Shown here piece by piece: positions 35,794-45,123 of a DNA stretch of 64,000 bases. The notes beneath the pieces are model-generated. The model made no database searches. It was not told where the DNA came from and saw nothing but the letters and a program-made list of their open reading frames with translations. This DNA is from Urechidicola croceus (GTDB taxonomy: Bacteria > Bacteroidota > Bacteroidia > Flavobacteriales > Flavobacteriaceae). How positions within the stretch are numbered: position 1 is the stretch's first letter; every line of letters starts with the position of its first letter. The stretch is taken from contig NZ_CP017478.1 in assembly GCF_001761325.1 (NCBI RefSeq), positions 2,005,501 to 2,069,500 on the forward strand, read 5' to 3'. A program made the translations under genes and the position numbers.

Positions 35794-37998
35794 ATGAGAA
35801 AAAAATTAATTGTCATTTTACTTTTAATTACCGTAACAATCACATTTTCTCAAGAAAATGATTCCATAAAAAAAGATGTAAAAGTTGGTCTTGTACTTTC
35901 GGGTGGAGGAGCAAAGGGCTTTGCACATCTTGGTGCACTTAAAGTTTTAGAAGAAGCCGGTGTAAGAGTTGATTATATAGGTGGAACAAGTATGGGTGCA
36001 ATTATTGGATCGATGTATGCGTCAGGCTATACAGTTCGCGAAATGGATTCGTTATTGCAAGTTCTTGATTTTGATAAAATAATGCAAGACATTATTCCTA
36101 GAAAGTCTAAACCATTTTATGAGAAACAAATTGGTGAAAAATACGCCCTAACTTTTCCTGTTAAAAATGGGAAAATTGGAATACCTAAAGCATTATCAAA
36201 AGGTCAAAATGTACTAAATTTAGTTTCACAATTATTACAACACGTTGATACTATTGATGATTTTAATAAATTACCTATTCCATTTTTATGTATTGCAACA
36301 AATCTTGAAACTGGTGAGCAAGAACTACTTCGAAACGGTTTTTTACCAAAAGCTGTTCAAGCGAGCGGTGCTTTTCCAACACTTTTAGAACCTGTTGAAA
36401 TTAACGGTAAATTGCTGGTTGATGGTGGTGTTGTAAATAATTTTCCAGTAGAGGAAGTCCGTGCAATGGGTGCCGACATTATTATTGGAATTGATTTGAA
36501 AAGCGATTATCAAAATAAAAGCGGACTAAATTCTGCAGTTGAAATTATTAATCAAATCATCAATTTTCAAATGTATAAGAATCATGATGATAGAATTGAT
36601 AAAACTGATCTTTATGTACACCCTGACATGCATGAATATACTGTAACATCATTTGACAAATTTGATGAAATTATAAAAATTGGTGAAGAAAGTGCTAGAC
36701 TTAAATTTGATGAATTTGTATCAATTGCCAATCAACAAACTACTAAAAGAACTCCTTATAAAATAAATTCTCACGCCCAAGAAATTTTCATTAAATCAAT
36801 TGAAATTGATGGAAACCAAAACTACACTCGTACATACATTAAAGGGAAAATGAAAATTGACAAAGGGAAAACAATTACGTATTCAGAATTTCTAGAAGGC
36901 ATAAACAATCTTTCTGCTACAAGAAATTTTACCAATATTCAATATCAATTTGAAGAGCATATAGATGGTACAGTAATTCATCTAAATTTAAAACAAGAAG
37001 ATATTTCAACACATGTAAAATTTGCAGCACATTACGATCAATTATATAAAACAGGAGTTTTAGCAAATGTTACATCAAAACATTTACTTACTAAAAATGA
37101 TATCTTTTCTGCTGATTTAATTTTAGGAGATAACCTTAGATATAATTTAGATTATTTCATTGACAATGGATCAAATTGGAGTTTTGGTTTTAAATCAAGA
37201 TACAACTCTTTTAATACAAATATTGATTATGATCAAGATAATGTAAATCGTATAAATATTAATTATAGAGATTTTACAAATCAACTATATTTTGAAACTG
37301 TGCTTAACCAAAAGTTTGCAATTGGTATAGGTGCTGAACACAAAAGAATAAATGCTTTTACAGAAACTTTGGCTAATGTTAATAATCAAGAAAAAACCTA
37401 TTTTGACAAAACAGATTACACAAACTTTATATCTTATTTAAAATTTGACACATATGATAAAAAGTATTTTCAAAAAGAAGGAGCCTTTGTTGATATTGAT
37501 TTCAAATGGTATTTATTTGCATCTGACTTTGATGAAAATTTCAATTCGTTTTCGCAACTGAAAGGAAAAATAGGCTATGTACATACATTTTTTAATAGTT
37601 TATCTGCTCATATAACTTCTGAAGCAGGAATAACAATTGGAGAAAATAGTAATGAAATTTTAAACTATAATTTAGGTGGTTATGGAGATAATTACATAAA
37701 TACATTTATCCCATTTTATGGATACGAAATTGGGTCTTTATCAGGCCAAGGTTTTTTAAAAACAAACTTAGCTTTGCGCTACGAATTTATTAAAAATCAT
37801 TATTTAATTTCTAATGCTAATGCAGCAAGAGTTGAAAATGATATCTTTAATGAAGGTAGAATATTTGAAAACACTAAATTAGGCTATGGTCTTGGCTATG
37901 GATTTGACTCTTTTCTAGGGCCAATTGAAATTAATTACAATTGGTCACCCGATACTCACAATCACTTTTGGTATTTTAATCTAGGTTTTTGGTTTTAA
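35794..37998 (+). CDS. Patatin-like phospholipase fused to POTRA and outer membrane barrel
   Basis: 734 residues. After a signal peptide (IVILLLITVTITFS) comes a patatin domain: oxyanion GGGAKG (about 37-42), nucleophile GTSMG (about 65) and catalytic Asp in DGGVVNN (about 209). Next come a POTRA-like unit (IKSIEIDGNQNYTRTYIKGKM, about 330-350) and about 340 residues of alternating beta strands ending in FWF, typical of a Bam-inserted barrel. The arrangement recalls type Vd autotransporters (PlpD). It should display a lipase at or through the outer membrane. Substrate unknown. Confidence 0.9.
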   Translation: MRKKLIVILLLITVTITFSQENDSIKKDVKVGLVLSGGGAKGFAHLGALKVLEEAGVRVDYIGGTSMGAIIGSMYASGYTVREMDSLLQVLDFDKIMQDIIPRKSKPFYEKQIGEKYALTFPVKNGKIGIPKALSKGQNVLNLVSQLLQHVDTIDDFNKLPIPFLCIATNLETGEQELLRNGFLPKAVQASGAFPTLLEPVEINGKLLVDGGVVNNFPVEEVRAMGADIIIGIDLKSDYQNKSGLNSAVEIINQIINFQMYKNHDDRIDKTDLYVHPDMHEYTVTSFDKFDEIIKIGEESARLKFDEFVSIANQQTTKRTPYKINSHAQEIFIKSIEIDGNQNYTRTYIKGKMKIDKGKTITYSEFLEGINNLSATRNFTNIQYQFEEHIDGTVIHLNLKQEDISTHVKFAAHYDQLYKTGVLANVTSKHLLTKNDIFSADLILGDNLRYNLDYFIDNGSNWSFGFKSRYNSFNTNIDYDQDNVNRININYRDFTNQLYFETVLNQKFAIGIGAEHKRINAFTETLANVNNQEKTYFDKTDYTNFISYLKFDTYDKKYFQKEGAFVDIDFKWYLFASDFDENFNSFSQLKGKIGYVHTFFNSLSAHITSEAGITIGENSNEILNYNLGGYGDNYINTFIPFYGYEIGSLSGQGFLKTNLALRYEFIKNHYLISNANAARVENDIFNEGRIFENTKLGYGLGYGFDSFLGPIEINYNWSPDTHNHFWYFNLGFWF

Positions 37999-38000
37999 AC

Positions 38001-38036
38001 AAAAAAAAATCCTACTGCAATATTTGCAATAGGATT
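38001..38036 (-). terminator. Terminator after rng (possibly bidirectional)
   Basis: A 15-bp stem with one mismatch (38006-38020 with about 38022-38036). On the minus strand it is followed by nine Ts. Confidence 0.7.
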
Positions 38037-38062
38037 TTAATTCTTTGATATTTGGTTGTGCC

Positions 38063-39610
38063 TTAACTTATTTTTTTATCAATTTGTTGTTTATCAAAAT
38101 GATAATGCAAATATTGGTAAGCGTCACGAGGCAAAATTTTAATCCACTTTTTGTACTTTAAAAACCATCTAACTTGAATAGATGGATACCCTTGTTTAAG
38201 GTATGATGCTATAAAAGGATGTACATTCAGTACAATCTTTTTATACTTGTTTTCTGAACTAAATAATTTATCAAGTTCGTTTTCCATTTTTTCAATTAAG
38301 ACAATAGGCGCTTCTACTTCTCCATCTTTATTTGGATTTGGTTCCATTGTTTTTATAACCATTTCTGGTCTTACACGTTGACGTGTAATTTGAACCAAAC
38401 CAAATCTACTTGGAGGTAAAATTTTGTGCTTAGTACGATCAAATGCCATTTCTCTTTTCAAATGGTCAAATAACTTTTGTCTATCTTCGGATGTATGCAT
38501 ATCGATAAAATCGACTACAATAATTCCGCCCATGTCTCTTAATTGTAATTGACGTGCAACTTCAGATGCAGCAATTAAATTAACTTCTAAGGCTGTATCA
38601 GCTTGTGATTTAGCTTTGTTTGAACGATTACCACTATTTACATCGATAACGTGTAAAGCTTCAGTATGTTCAATAACTAAATATGCACCTTTACTCATAG
38701 ATACAGTTTGCCCAAAAGATGTTTTGATTTGACGTTCTATGCCGTATTTCTCAAAAATTGGAATACTTGATTTATGAAGTTTCACTATTGATTCTTTTTC
38801 TGGAGCAATTTCTTGCAGATAATCTTTTATTTCTACAGATAATGTTTCATCATCGGTAACAATATTTGTAAAAGAATCATTAAAAACATCTCTTAATATA
38901 GAAGATGCTCTATTTAACTCACTTAAAACTTTCGTTGGTGCCTGTGCTCTCTTAATTTGTTTACACATCGCTACCCATCTCTCTAAAGAATTTTGTAAAT
39001 CACGATCTAAGTCTGCTACTTTTTTATCTTGAGCAACAGTTCGTATAATTACACCAAAATTCTTAGGTTTAATACTTTTAATTAAACGCTTTAATCTCTC
39101 TTTTTCTTTATTATCACCAATTTTTTGCGAAACTGAAATTCGATTAGAAAAAGGGACTAAAACTAAATATCTACCAGCAATTGAAAGTTCGGAATTTAAC
39201 CGAGGACCTTTGGTAGAGATTGGTTCTTTAACAATTTGAACCAATAAATCTTGTCCAGTTTTAAGTACATCATTAATTTTTCCATTTTTATCAATATCAT
39301 TTTCAAAATGGAAATTTTTTAAAGTGAAATCTCTTTGTTTGCCTGTGTTTATTCCTTTAATGAATTTACTCAAAGATAACAATTGGGCACCTAAATCGTG
39401 ATAATGTAAGAAGCCATCTTTTTGATAACCTACATTGACGAATGCTGCATTTAAACCACTTAATGTTTTTCCTATTTTAGATAGAAAAATATCACCAACT
39501 GATATTTTATTGTCATTTGTTTCCTTGTTTAATTCAATAAGCTTACCATCTTTTAATAAGGCAAAATCAATATCAGAGGAACCGGATCTTATAATTAATT
39601 CTGTTTTCAC
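38063..39610 (-). CDS. rng: Ribonuclease E/G family protein
   Basis: 515 residues, the length of RNase G rather than RNase E. It starts with the S1-containing region (SVGDIFLSKIGKTLSGLNAAFVNVG), then catalytic domain motifs: HVIDVNSGNRS, with the Mg-binding Asp, and MGGIIVVDFIDM. The C-terminus is basic. Role: endonucleolytic RNA processing and decay. The upstream leader has hairpins. Confidence 0.94.
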   Translation of the reverse strand: MKTELIIRSGSSDIDFALLKDGKLIELNKETNDNKISVGDIFLSKIGKTLSGLNAAFVNVGYQKDGFLHYHDLGAQLLSLSKFIKGINTGKQRDFTLKNFHFENDIDKNGKINDVLKTGQDLLVQIVKEPISTKGPRLNSELSIAGRYLVLVPFSNRISVSQKIGDNKEKERLKRLIKSIKPKNFGVIIRTVAQDKKVADLDRDLQNSLERWVAMCKQIKRAQAPTKVLSELNRASSILRDVFNDSFTNIVTDDETLSVEIKDYLQEIAPEKESIVKLHKSSIPIFEKYGIERQIKTSFGQTVSMSKGAYLVIEHTEALHVIDVNSGNRSNKAKSQADTALEVNLIAASEVARQLQLRDMGGIIVVDFIDMHTSEDRQKLFDHLKREMAFDRTKHKILPPSRFGLVQITRQRVRPEMVIKTMEPNPNKDGEVEAPIVLIEKMENELDKLFSSENKYKKIVLNVHPFIASYLKQGYPSIQVRWFLKYKKWIKILPRDAYQYLHYHFDKQQIDKKIS

Positions 39611-39676
39611 TCCGAATTGTTTTTATACCCATACAATATGATTAATTGTACAGATGGATTTATAAATTTTTACACA

Positions 39677-39719
39677 GGGTTTTAACCCTTTTGAAACCTG
39701 CAAATTGGCTAGGTTTCAA
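39677..39719 (-). other. Hairpins in the leader region of rng
   Basis: Between rng and the 30-residue gene are a GGGTTTTAACCC palindrome (near 39677) and a 9-bp hairpin TTGAAACCT/AGGTTTCAA (39691-39699 with 39711-39719). No gene is visible in 39611-39765. They could act in rng expression; no function is shown. Confidence 0.4.
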
Positions 39720-39746
39720 TTTCAAAGAACTTGTTTTTTTCTACAA

Positions 39747-39777
39747 AAGAAAAAGTAAGTTTAACTTACTTTTTCTT
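39747..39777 (-). terminator. Terminator overlapping the stop of the 30-residue gene
   Basis: A perfect 14-bp stem (39747-39760 with 39764-39777); the TAA stop (39766-39768) lies inside the stem. Strong in length; the T run beyond is short. Confidence 0.65.
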
Positions 39778-39858
39778 CTTGTGTCTGTTTGCTCTTGCTC
39801 TCTTTTTACGCTTGTGCGTAGAGATCTTAGCTCTTTTTCTTTTTTTACCACTTGGCAT
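39766..39858 (-). CDS. 30-residue basic protein, AURKAIP1/COX24 (mS38-like) domain
   Basis: Found by direct translation; it is too short for usual ORF lists. The product starts MPSGKKRKRAKISTHKR and ends in ARANRHKKKK; 17 of 30 residues are Lys or Arg. This matches a tiny conserved Bacteroidota protein annotated as an AURKAIP1/COX24-domain protein, related to the C-terminus of mitochondrial ribosomal protein mS38, so a ribosomal location is plausible. It lies between HU and rng, same strand, 38 bp after HU, with a stop-codon-overlapping terminator. Confidence 0.85.
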   Translation of the reverse strand: MPSGKKRKRAKISTHKRKKRARANRHKKKK

Positions 39859-39896
39859 AATTAATACAGTCTTTTAATTATTATAACGCTGAAAAA

Positions 39897-40187
39897 TTAT
39901 TTTACAGCTACTTTAGTTTTTACACCTTCTACAAACACTTTTGCAGGTTTGAATGCTGGTATGTTGTGAGCAGGAATTTTAATTGTTGTGTTTTTAGAAA
40001 TGTTTCTTCCAGTTTTTTCCGCTCTCTCTTTTATAATAAAACTTCCAAATCCTCTTAAATAAACATTGTCTCCACCTTCTAGTGAATCTTTTACTTCATC
40101 CATGAATGCTTCAACTGTTGCTAAAACATCTCCTTTTTCAATTCCTGATTTTTCAGAAATACGTGATACGATATCTGCTTTTGTCAT
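39897..40187 (-). CDS. HU family DNA-binding protein
   Basis: 96 residues. The start MTKADIVSRISEKSGI, the body LRGFGSFIIKERAEKTGRN with the DNA-contacting arm NISKNTTIKIPAHNIPAFKP, and a short Lys/Val tail are typical of HU-beta/IHF-like nucleoid proteins. Binds and bends DNA as a dimer. It has its own divergent promoter opposite mutY. Confidence 0.94.
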   Translation of the reverse strand: MTKADIVSRISEKSGIEKGDVLATVEAFMDEVKDSLEGGDNVYLRGFGSFIIKERAEKTGRNISKNTTIKIPAHNIPAFKPAKVFVEGVKTKVAVK

Positions 40188-40227
40188 TTTAATAATTGTT
40201 TTATGTTTGGGTTCTAAATTAAGATTG

Positions 40228-40257
40228 CAAATATATGTATAATAAATTCAACTTCAA
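40228..40257 (-). promoter_or_regulatory. Promoter of the HU gene
   Basis: On the minus strand TATATTTG (40228-40235) lies 19 nt after TTG (40255-40257), fitting the flavobacterial consensus, with a leader of about 35 nt. Confidence 0.6.
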
Positions 40258-40307
40258 AAGGTTAAAAAGTTAAATTTTAAGTTTATAAATTAACGTACTT
40301 TTACAGC

Positions 40308-41384
40308 ATGCATCAAACAACGACGTTTTCTAACGCATTAATACACTGGTACTTACGAAACAAAAGGGATTTGCCTTGGCGAAAAACTACAAATCCCTAC
40401 CATATATGGTTGTCAGAAATTATACTTCAACAAACGAGAGTTGAGCAAGGTTACGACTATTATTTGAGGTTTATTATGCAATTTCCTACTGTATTTGACC
40501 TAGCAAATTCACCAGAACAAGAGGTTCTTAATTTATGGCAAGGCTTAGGCTATTATTCTAGAGCAAGAAATTTACACTTTTCAGCAAAGTATATTGTAGA
40601 AGAACTAAATGGTGTATTTCCTTCAACTTATGATGAAATATTAAAACTAAAGGGAGTTGGAGATTACACGGCTTCTGCAATAGCCTCTATCTGTTTCAAT
40701 GAGCCAACTGCTGTTGTAGATGGAAATGTGTATCGTGGACTATCTAGATATTTTGGAATTTCTACACCTATAAATAGTACTAAAGGAATTAAAGAATTTA
40801 AAATACTTGCACAGTTCCTAATCAACCATTCAAATCCTGCAACACACAATCAAGCAATAATGGAATTTGGAGCAAGAATGTGCAAACCACAAAATCCTTT
40901 GTGTACTGAATGTCCTTTTAACGAAAGTTGTTTTGCTTTAGCCAAAAACAAAATAAAAGAATTACCTGTAAAGGAAAAGAAAATTAAAATTAAAAAAAGA
41001 CACTTTAATTACTTAGTACTATTTACCCCAAAAAACAAAACAATTATCAATCAAAGGATCGGAAAAGGCATTTGGCAAAACCTATATGAATTCCCTTTGA
41101 TTGAGTCGAAAAAAAAAATAGACGAAATTGAATTAATTGAACATAATACCTTTAAGGAATTATTTGAAAATAAAAATACAATAATAAGACTTTTTAATAC
41201 TGAAGAAAAAGTTCACAAACTATCTCATCAACACTTATACACACAATTTTGGATAGTAAAAATTGATGCCGAAATATCAAACACAACAGATTGGAATAAA
41301 CTTGAAGAATTTCCAATACCAAGATTAATTGATAATTTCATCAATGAAATAAAACAAACTGAAATTTTTAGTACATTTGAATAA
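40308..41384 (+). CDS. mutY: A/G-specific adenine glycosylase MutY
   Basis: Removes A paired with 8-oxoguanine. 358 residues: LPWRKTTNPYHIWLSEIILQQTRVEQ (about 18-43), helix-hairpin-helix LKGVGDYTASAIAS followed by catalytic Asp in VVDGNVYR (about 144), the [4Fe-4S] Cys motif CKPQNPLCTECPFNESC (about 192-208), and a NUDIX-like C-terminal domain recognising oxoG. First gene of the mutY-ssb-gldE-gldD series. Confidence 0.96.
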   Translation: MHQTTTFSNALIHWYLRNKRDLPWRKTTNPYHIWLSEIILQQTRVEQGYDYYLRFIMQFPTVFDLANSPEQEVLNLWQGLGYYSRARNLHFSAKYIVEELNGVFPSTYDEILKLKGVGDYTASAIASICFNEPTAVVDGNVYRGLSRYFGISTPINSTKGIKEFKILAQFLINHSNPATHNQAIMEFGARMCKPQNPLCTECPFNESCFALAKNKIKELPVKEKKIKIKKRHFNYLVLFTPKNKTIINQRIGKGIWQNLYEFPLIESKKKIDEIELIEHNTFKELFENKNTIIRLFNTEEKVHKLSHQHLYTQFWIVKIDAEISNTTDWNKLEEFPIPRLIDNFINEIKQTEIFSTFE

Positions 41385-41395
41385 AGAAATAATTT

Positions 41396-41824
41396 ATGGC
41401 TGGAACGTTAAATAAAGTAATGCTAATTGGGCATTTGGGAGATGAAGTTAAAATGCATTATTTTGACGATAAAAATTCTATTGGTCGTTTTCCTTTAGCT
41501 ACCAATGAAACCTACACCAGTAAACAAACTGGAGAAAAAGTGTCAACTACCGAATGGCACAATATAGTAGTGAGAAATAGATTGGCTGAAATTTGCGAAA
41601 AATATTTAACCAAAGGAGACAAAGTCTATTGTGAAGGGCGAATTAAAAATCGTCAATGGGAAGGAGAAGATGGTAATAAACGTTACACAACAGAAATACA
41701 CGTTTCAGAAATGACATTTCTAACCACTAAAAGAGACTTAGACACAAAACCACCAAGTTCTTCATCAAAACCAACAACCGAATCTAAAAATTCTGAAATT
41801 GAAAATGATGATTTACCATTTTAA
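41396..41824 (+). CDS. ssb: Single-stranded DNA-binding protein
   Basis: 142 residues. OB-fold start LNKVMLIGHLGDEVKMHYF, then EWHNIVVRNRLAEICEKYLTKGDKVYCEGRIKNRQW. The C-terminus is a Ser/Pro-rich linker ending in DDLPF, the acidic tip that recruits repair and replication proteins. It lies 11 bp after mutY. This mutY-ssb-gldE-gldD order is known from Flavobacterium johnsoniae. Confidence 0.96.
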   Translation: MAGTLNKVMLIGHLGDEVKMHYFDDKNSIGRFPLATNETYTSKQTGEKVSTTEWHNIVVRNRLAEICEKYLTKGDKVYCEGRIKNRQWEGEDGNKRYTTEIHVSEMTFLTTKRDLDTKPPSSSSKPTTESKNSEIENDDLPF

Positions 41825-41845
41825 GTTTAATCAAAAATAAAATAA

Positions 41846-43183
41846 TTGGACCCAGAACCCTCGAGTTATATATTAGAAGTTTTTAATGGAATACTTGTAC
41901 TAAAATTTATAGTACTATTTATATTATTGATTTGTTCTGCCTTAATTTCAGGATCAGAAATTGCTTTTTTTTCACTATCCCAAACGGATGTAAATGATGC
42001 TTCAAATTCAAACTCAAAAAACAAACAAACTGTAGCACAACTTTTAGAACGACCTAAAAAGTTATTGGCAACCATTCTAATTTCTAACAATTTTATTAAT
42101 ATTTTAATCGTACTTATTTTTGCATTTGTAGGTGAAGAAATCTTTAAAGACTTCACCTATAAAATCAATTTCTATTTTTTTAAAATTTCTATTCGATTTT
42201 TAATTGAAGTTGTATTAGTCACTTTCTTAATATTGCTTTTTGGAGAAGTATTACCTAAAGTTTATGCAAATCGAAATGCAATGAAATTTGCTACTTTTAT
42301 GGTCAAACCACTTTTCATTCTAAACTCTTTTTTAACATTTTTAAGCCTTCCTCTATTAGGGCTAACAAATTTTATAGAAAATAGATTAAGTCAAAAAAAA
42401 TCAAATTTTTCTGTTGAAAATTTATCTAGAGCATTAGAACTAACATCTAACGACGCCACAACAGATGATGAACAAAAAATTTTAGAAGGAATTGTAAATT
42501 TTGGAAATACCGAAACCGTACAAATTATGAAACCTCGCATGGATGTTTTTGCAATATCAGAAAATGAAAGTTACGAAAATGTTATAACTCAAATAATTAA
42601 AAATGGATTTTCTAGGAACCCTGTTTATAATGATAATATAGATAAAATTACAGGAGTTTTATACGCAAAGGACCTACTACCACATTTAAACAAACAAACA
42701 TTTAAGTGGCAAGATTTAATGAGAGAGCCATTTTTTGTCCCAGAAAACAAAAAGCTTGACGATCTTTTAAAAGAATTTAAAGAAAAAAAAATCCATCTTG
42801 CAGTAGTTGTTGACGAATATGGTGGAACTAGCGGTATTGTTACACTTGAAGATATTATTGAGGAAATTGTTGGTGATATAACTGATGAATTTGATGATGA
42901 CGACCTATCCTATTCTAAAATTGATAAAAACAATTATGTTTTTGAAGGCAAAACTTCAATCAAAGACTTTTCAAAGGTTGTAAATATTGATGAGTCTTTA
43001 TTTGAAGAGGAAAAAGGAGAAACTGAAACTTTAGCTGGACTCATTCTTGAAATTTCAGGTAAATTCCCAAAAAACAGAGAAATAATAAATTTCAAACATT
43101 TATCGTTTAAAATTGAAGCTATTGATAAACGAAGAGTTAAACAAGTAAAAGTAACTATTAAACCTAATGAAGATGAAATTTAG
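41846..43183 (+). CDS. gldE: Gliding motility-associated protein GldE (CNNM/CBS, CorC-type)
   Basis: 445 residues. Four hydrophobic segments in the CNNM (DUF21) domain (about 15-165, with ISGSEIAFFSLSQ), then two CBS domains (about 215-335, with MKPRMDVFAI and VVVDEYGGTSGIVTLEDIIEEIVGDI) and a C-terminal CorC/HlyC domain. GldE supports assembly of the gliding and type IX secretion machinery. The start is TTG at 41846 (L/M-DPEPSSYI). It overlaps gldD by 17 bp. Confidence 0.92.
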   Translation: MDPEPSSYILEVFNGILVLKFIVLFILLICSALISGSEIAFFSLSQTDVNDASNSNSKNKQTVAQLLERPKKLLATILISNNFINILIVLIFAFVGEEIFKDFTYKINFYFFKISIRFLIEVVLVTFLILLFGEVLPKVYANRNAMKFATFMVKPLFILNSFLTFLSLPLLGLTNFIENRLSQKKSNFSVENLSRALELTSNDATTDDEQKILEGIVNFGNTETVQIMKPRMDVFAISENESYENVITQIIKNGFSRNPVYNDNIDKITGVLYAKDLLPHLNKQTFKWQDLMREPFFVPENKKLDDLLKEFKEKKIHLAVVVDEYGGTSGIVTLEDIIEEIVGDITDEFDDDDLSYSKIDKNNYVFEGKTSIKDFSKVVNIDESLFEEEKGETETLAGLILEISGKFPKNREIINFKHLSFKIEAIDKRRVKQVKVTIKPNEDEI

Positions 43184-43730
43184 ATTTCTACTTATTTTAT
43201 TTGTTCCAATACTATTAATATCATGTGACAATGAAATTTTACCAAAACCAAAGGGTTTTTTAAGACTAGAATATCCTGAAGCATCTTATCAAAAAATAGA
43301 AAATGGATGCCCCTACTCTATTGAAATTTCCAATGAATCTATGATTATATTTGAAAATAATTGCTGGGCCAAAATTAATTATCCAAAACTAAATGCAACT
43401 ATACATTTAACATTTAGAGATATAACCAATAATTTAAACTCTGCATTACAAGATGTTGAAAAATTAACTTTTGAACATACTATAAAAGCCGATGCTATCA
43501 ACTCTCAACCATTTGAAAATAAATCAAAAAAAATTTATGGCAAACTAATAACAGTTGAAGGAGATGTTGCTTCTAATAGACAATTTTATGTAACTGATAG
43601 TATAAAAAATCTTTTATATGGTACATTATATTTTAAAGTCAAACCTAATTACGATTCTATTCTTCCTACAATAAATTATCTTGAAAAAGATATTAAAAAT
43701 ATAATGGAAAGTGTTGAGTGGAAAAATTAA
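43167..43730 (+). CDS. gldD: Gliding motility lipoprotein GldD
   Basis: 187 residues. Lipoprotein signal with lipobox ILLISC (Cys about 20); then PKPKGFLRLEYPEASYQ, WAKINYPKLNATIHLTF and VEGDVASNRQFYVTDS, the conserved GldD framework. Needed for gliding and T9SS in flavobacteria. A second ATG is at codon 3. The gene overlaps gldE by 17 bp and the convergent T9SS cargo gene by 4 bp. Confidence 0.94.
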   Translation: MKMKFRFLLILFVPILLISCDNEILPKPKGFLRLEYPEASYQKIENGCPYSIEISNESMIIFENNCWAKINYPKLNATIHLTFRDITNNLNSALQDVEKLTFEHTIKADAINSQPFENKSKKIYGKLITVEGDVASNRQFYVTDSIKNLLYGTLYFKVKPNYDSILPTINYLEKDIKNIMESVEWKN

Positions 43731-44353
43731 TGAGTTACAACCAATTTTTTTGTTATAGTTTCGTTTTCACTAGAGATTTTCACTAAATAAATCCCTTCAT
43801 TTAAATGAGAAATATTCATTTGAATATTTTTATCAAATGTAGTTTTATTTGTACTTACTACCTTTCCTGTTAAACTATATATAGTAACTCCAATTTCTTT
43901 AGAATAAAAATTATTTACTGTAATATATTGCCCTCTTTTAACTGGGTTTGGATATACTCCTACATTATCTATAAGTTTTATCTCATCTACTGGTAAAACT
44001 TGACCTACAAAACTACACTCACCATTACCTAAACCAAAATCAACTGAAAAATTATTTGGGTCAATTTTAACTCCAGTCCAAGGTTGAATAGAAGGAAATG
44101 CATAATCTACATAATAATCCACACCATTAGTAAATGTTTGTGAAATGGAATATGTAATTATTACTGGGTCTCCAACTTTATCAGTTCCTAAAATTTGTAT
44201 TTGTTCAGGATAGTCTAATTCAACAGGCCCTGTATTAAATGACATATAATATACATCAGTTGGAAGATTTCCATTTATTGTTGGGCAATTTTGCGCTGAT
44301 AAATTAATATTAAAAATTACTCCTAAGAGTATAAAAAGTAATGTTTGTTTCAT
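43727..44353 (-). CDS. Secreted T9SS-sorted protein, paralogue 1
   Basis: 208 residues. Signal peptide (MKQTLLFILLGVIFNINLSA), an N-terminal domain of about 110 residues with a CPTING start and QPWTGVKIDPNNFSVDFG near its end, and a type A sorting domain (YPNPVKRGQYITVNN, then LNEGIYLVKI, KKLVV). The central domain is not recognised. The next gene is a paralogue with the same layout. It overlaps gldD by 4 bp at the 3' ends. Confidence 0.82.
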   Translation of the reverse strand: MKQTLLFILLGVIFNINLSAQNCPTINGNLPTDVYYMSFNTGPVELDYPEQIQILGTDKVGDPVIITYSISQTFTNGVDYYVDYAFPSIQPWTGVKIDPNNFSVDFGLGNGECSFVGQVLPVDEIKLIDNVGVYPNPVKRGQYITVNNFYSKEIGVTIYSLTGKVVSTNKTTFDKNIQMNISHLNEGIYLVKISSENETITKKLVVTH

Positions 44354-44444
44354 AGTTGTTGATATTTTACAAACTATAAAACAAATCTTATGCCAAAATT
44401 AATTAACAACGCTTAACAGCCTCAAAAACAATACACAAGTGCTT

Positions 44445-45065
44445 TTAATTAGATATTATAATTTTTTTGGACATAACTGTGCTTCCCAATTCAATTTTTA
44501 ATAAGTAAATTCCAGAGTTTAATTTACTGGTATTTAATTCAACAATGTTTTGCTCAGAATTCCTTACACCCACGACCATTTTACCAGTTAAATCATACAT
44601 CTTAATAGAAATGTTTTCTAATTTTCCATTTGAAATATAAATAATCTGACCCTTTTTTACTGGATTTGGGTAAACATCAATAGAATCAAAAATATTTATA
44701 TTTTCAATATCTAAAACCATATTGACATAAATACATTCACCTGATTCCAAACCAAAATCTACAAGAAAATTATTAATATCTATTTGTGTACCTGTCCATG
44801 GTTGTGGAGATGGATTTGCATATTGTACATGTATTGTTCCACTATTGAAAACTCCAACTTTAACATAAGAAATACTACATACTTCACCAAACTCATCAGT
44901 ACCTTGAATAACTAATGGATTTGGATAATCATCTGGATTTTGATCCCCTATATTAAAAGAAAAATAATCTACACTAATCCCCGAATCTAGTGGTGGACAG
45001 TCTTGTGCTGTAATACTAAAAATAAGTACAAAGCAAAAAATAAAAGAAAGTAATTGTTTTTTCAT
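44445..45065 (-). CDS. Secreted T9SS-sorted protein, paralogue 2
   Basis: 206 residues. Signal peptide (MKKQLLSFIFCFVLIFSITA), a domain opening CPPLDSG and containing SPQPWTGTQIDINNFLVDFG, and a sorting domain VYPNPVKKGQIIYISNG with LNSGIYLLKI and KKIIISN. About half of the residues match paralogue 1 by eye, indicating tandem duplication. An imperfect hairpin stands directly before its start codon. Confidence 0.82.
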   Translation of the reverse strand: MKKQLLSFIFCFVLIFSITAQDCPPLDSGISVDYFSFNIGDQNPDDYPNPLVIQGTDEFGEVCSISYVKVGVFNSGTIHVQYANPSPQPWTGTQIDINNFLVDFGLESGECIYVNMVLDIENINIFDSIDVYPNPVKKGQIIYISNGKLENISIKMYDLTGKMVVGVRNSEQNIVELNTSKLNSGIYLLKIELGSTVMSKKIIISN

Positions 45066-45094
45066 AACCCCATAATCTTATAGTTATTGGGGTT
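45066..45094 (-). promoter_or_regulatory. Hairpin immediately upstream of a T9SS cargo start codon
   Basis: AACCCCATAA (45066-45075) pairs with TTATTGGGGTT (45084-45094) with a single bulge. In minus-strand RNA this stem ends at the start codon and could affect translation. Function not shown. Confidence 0.4.
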
Positions 45095-45123
45095 TGTGCT
45101 TAAGTAAAGATACGAAAAAATTA

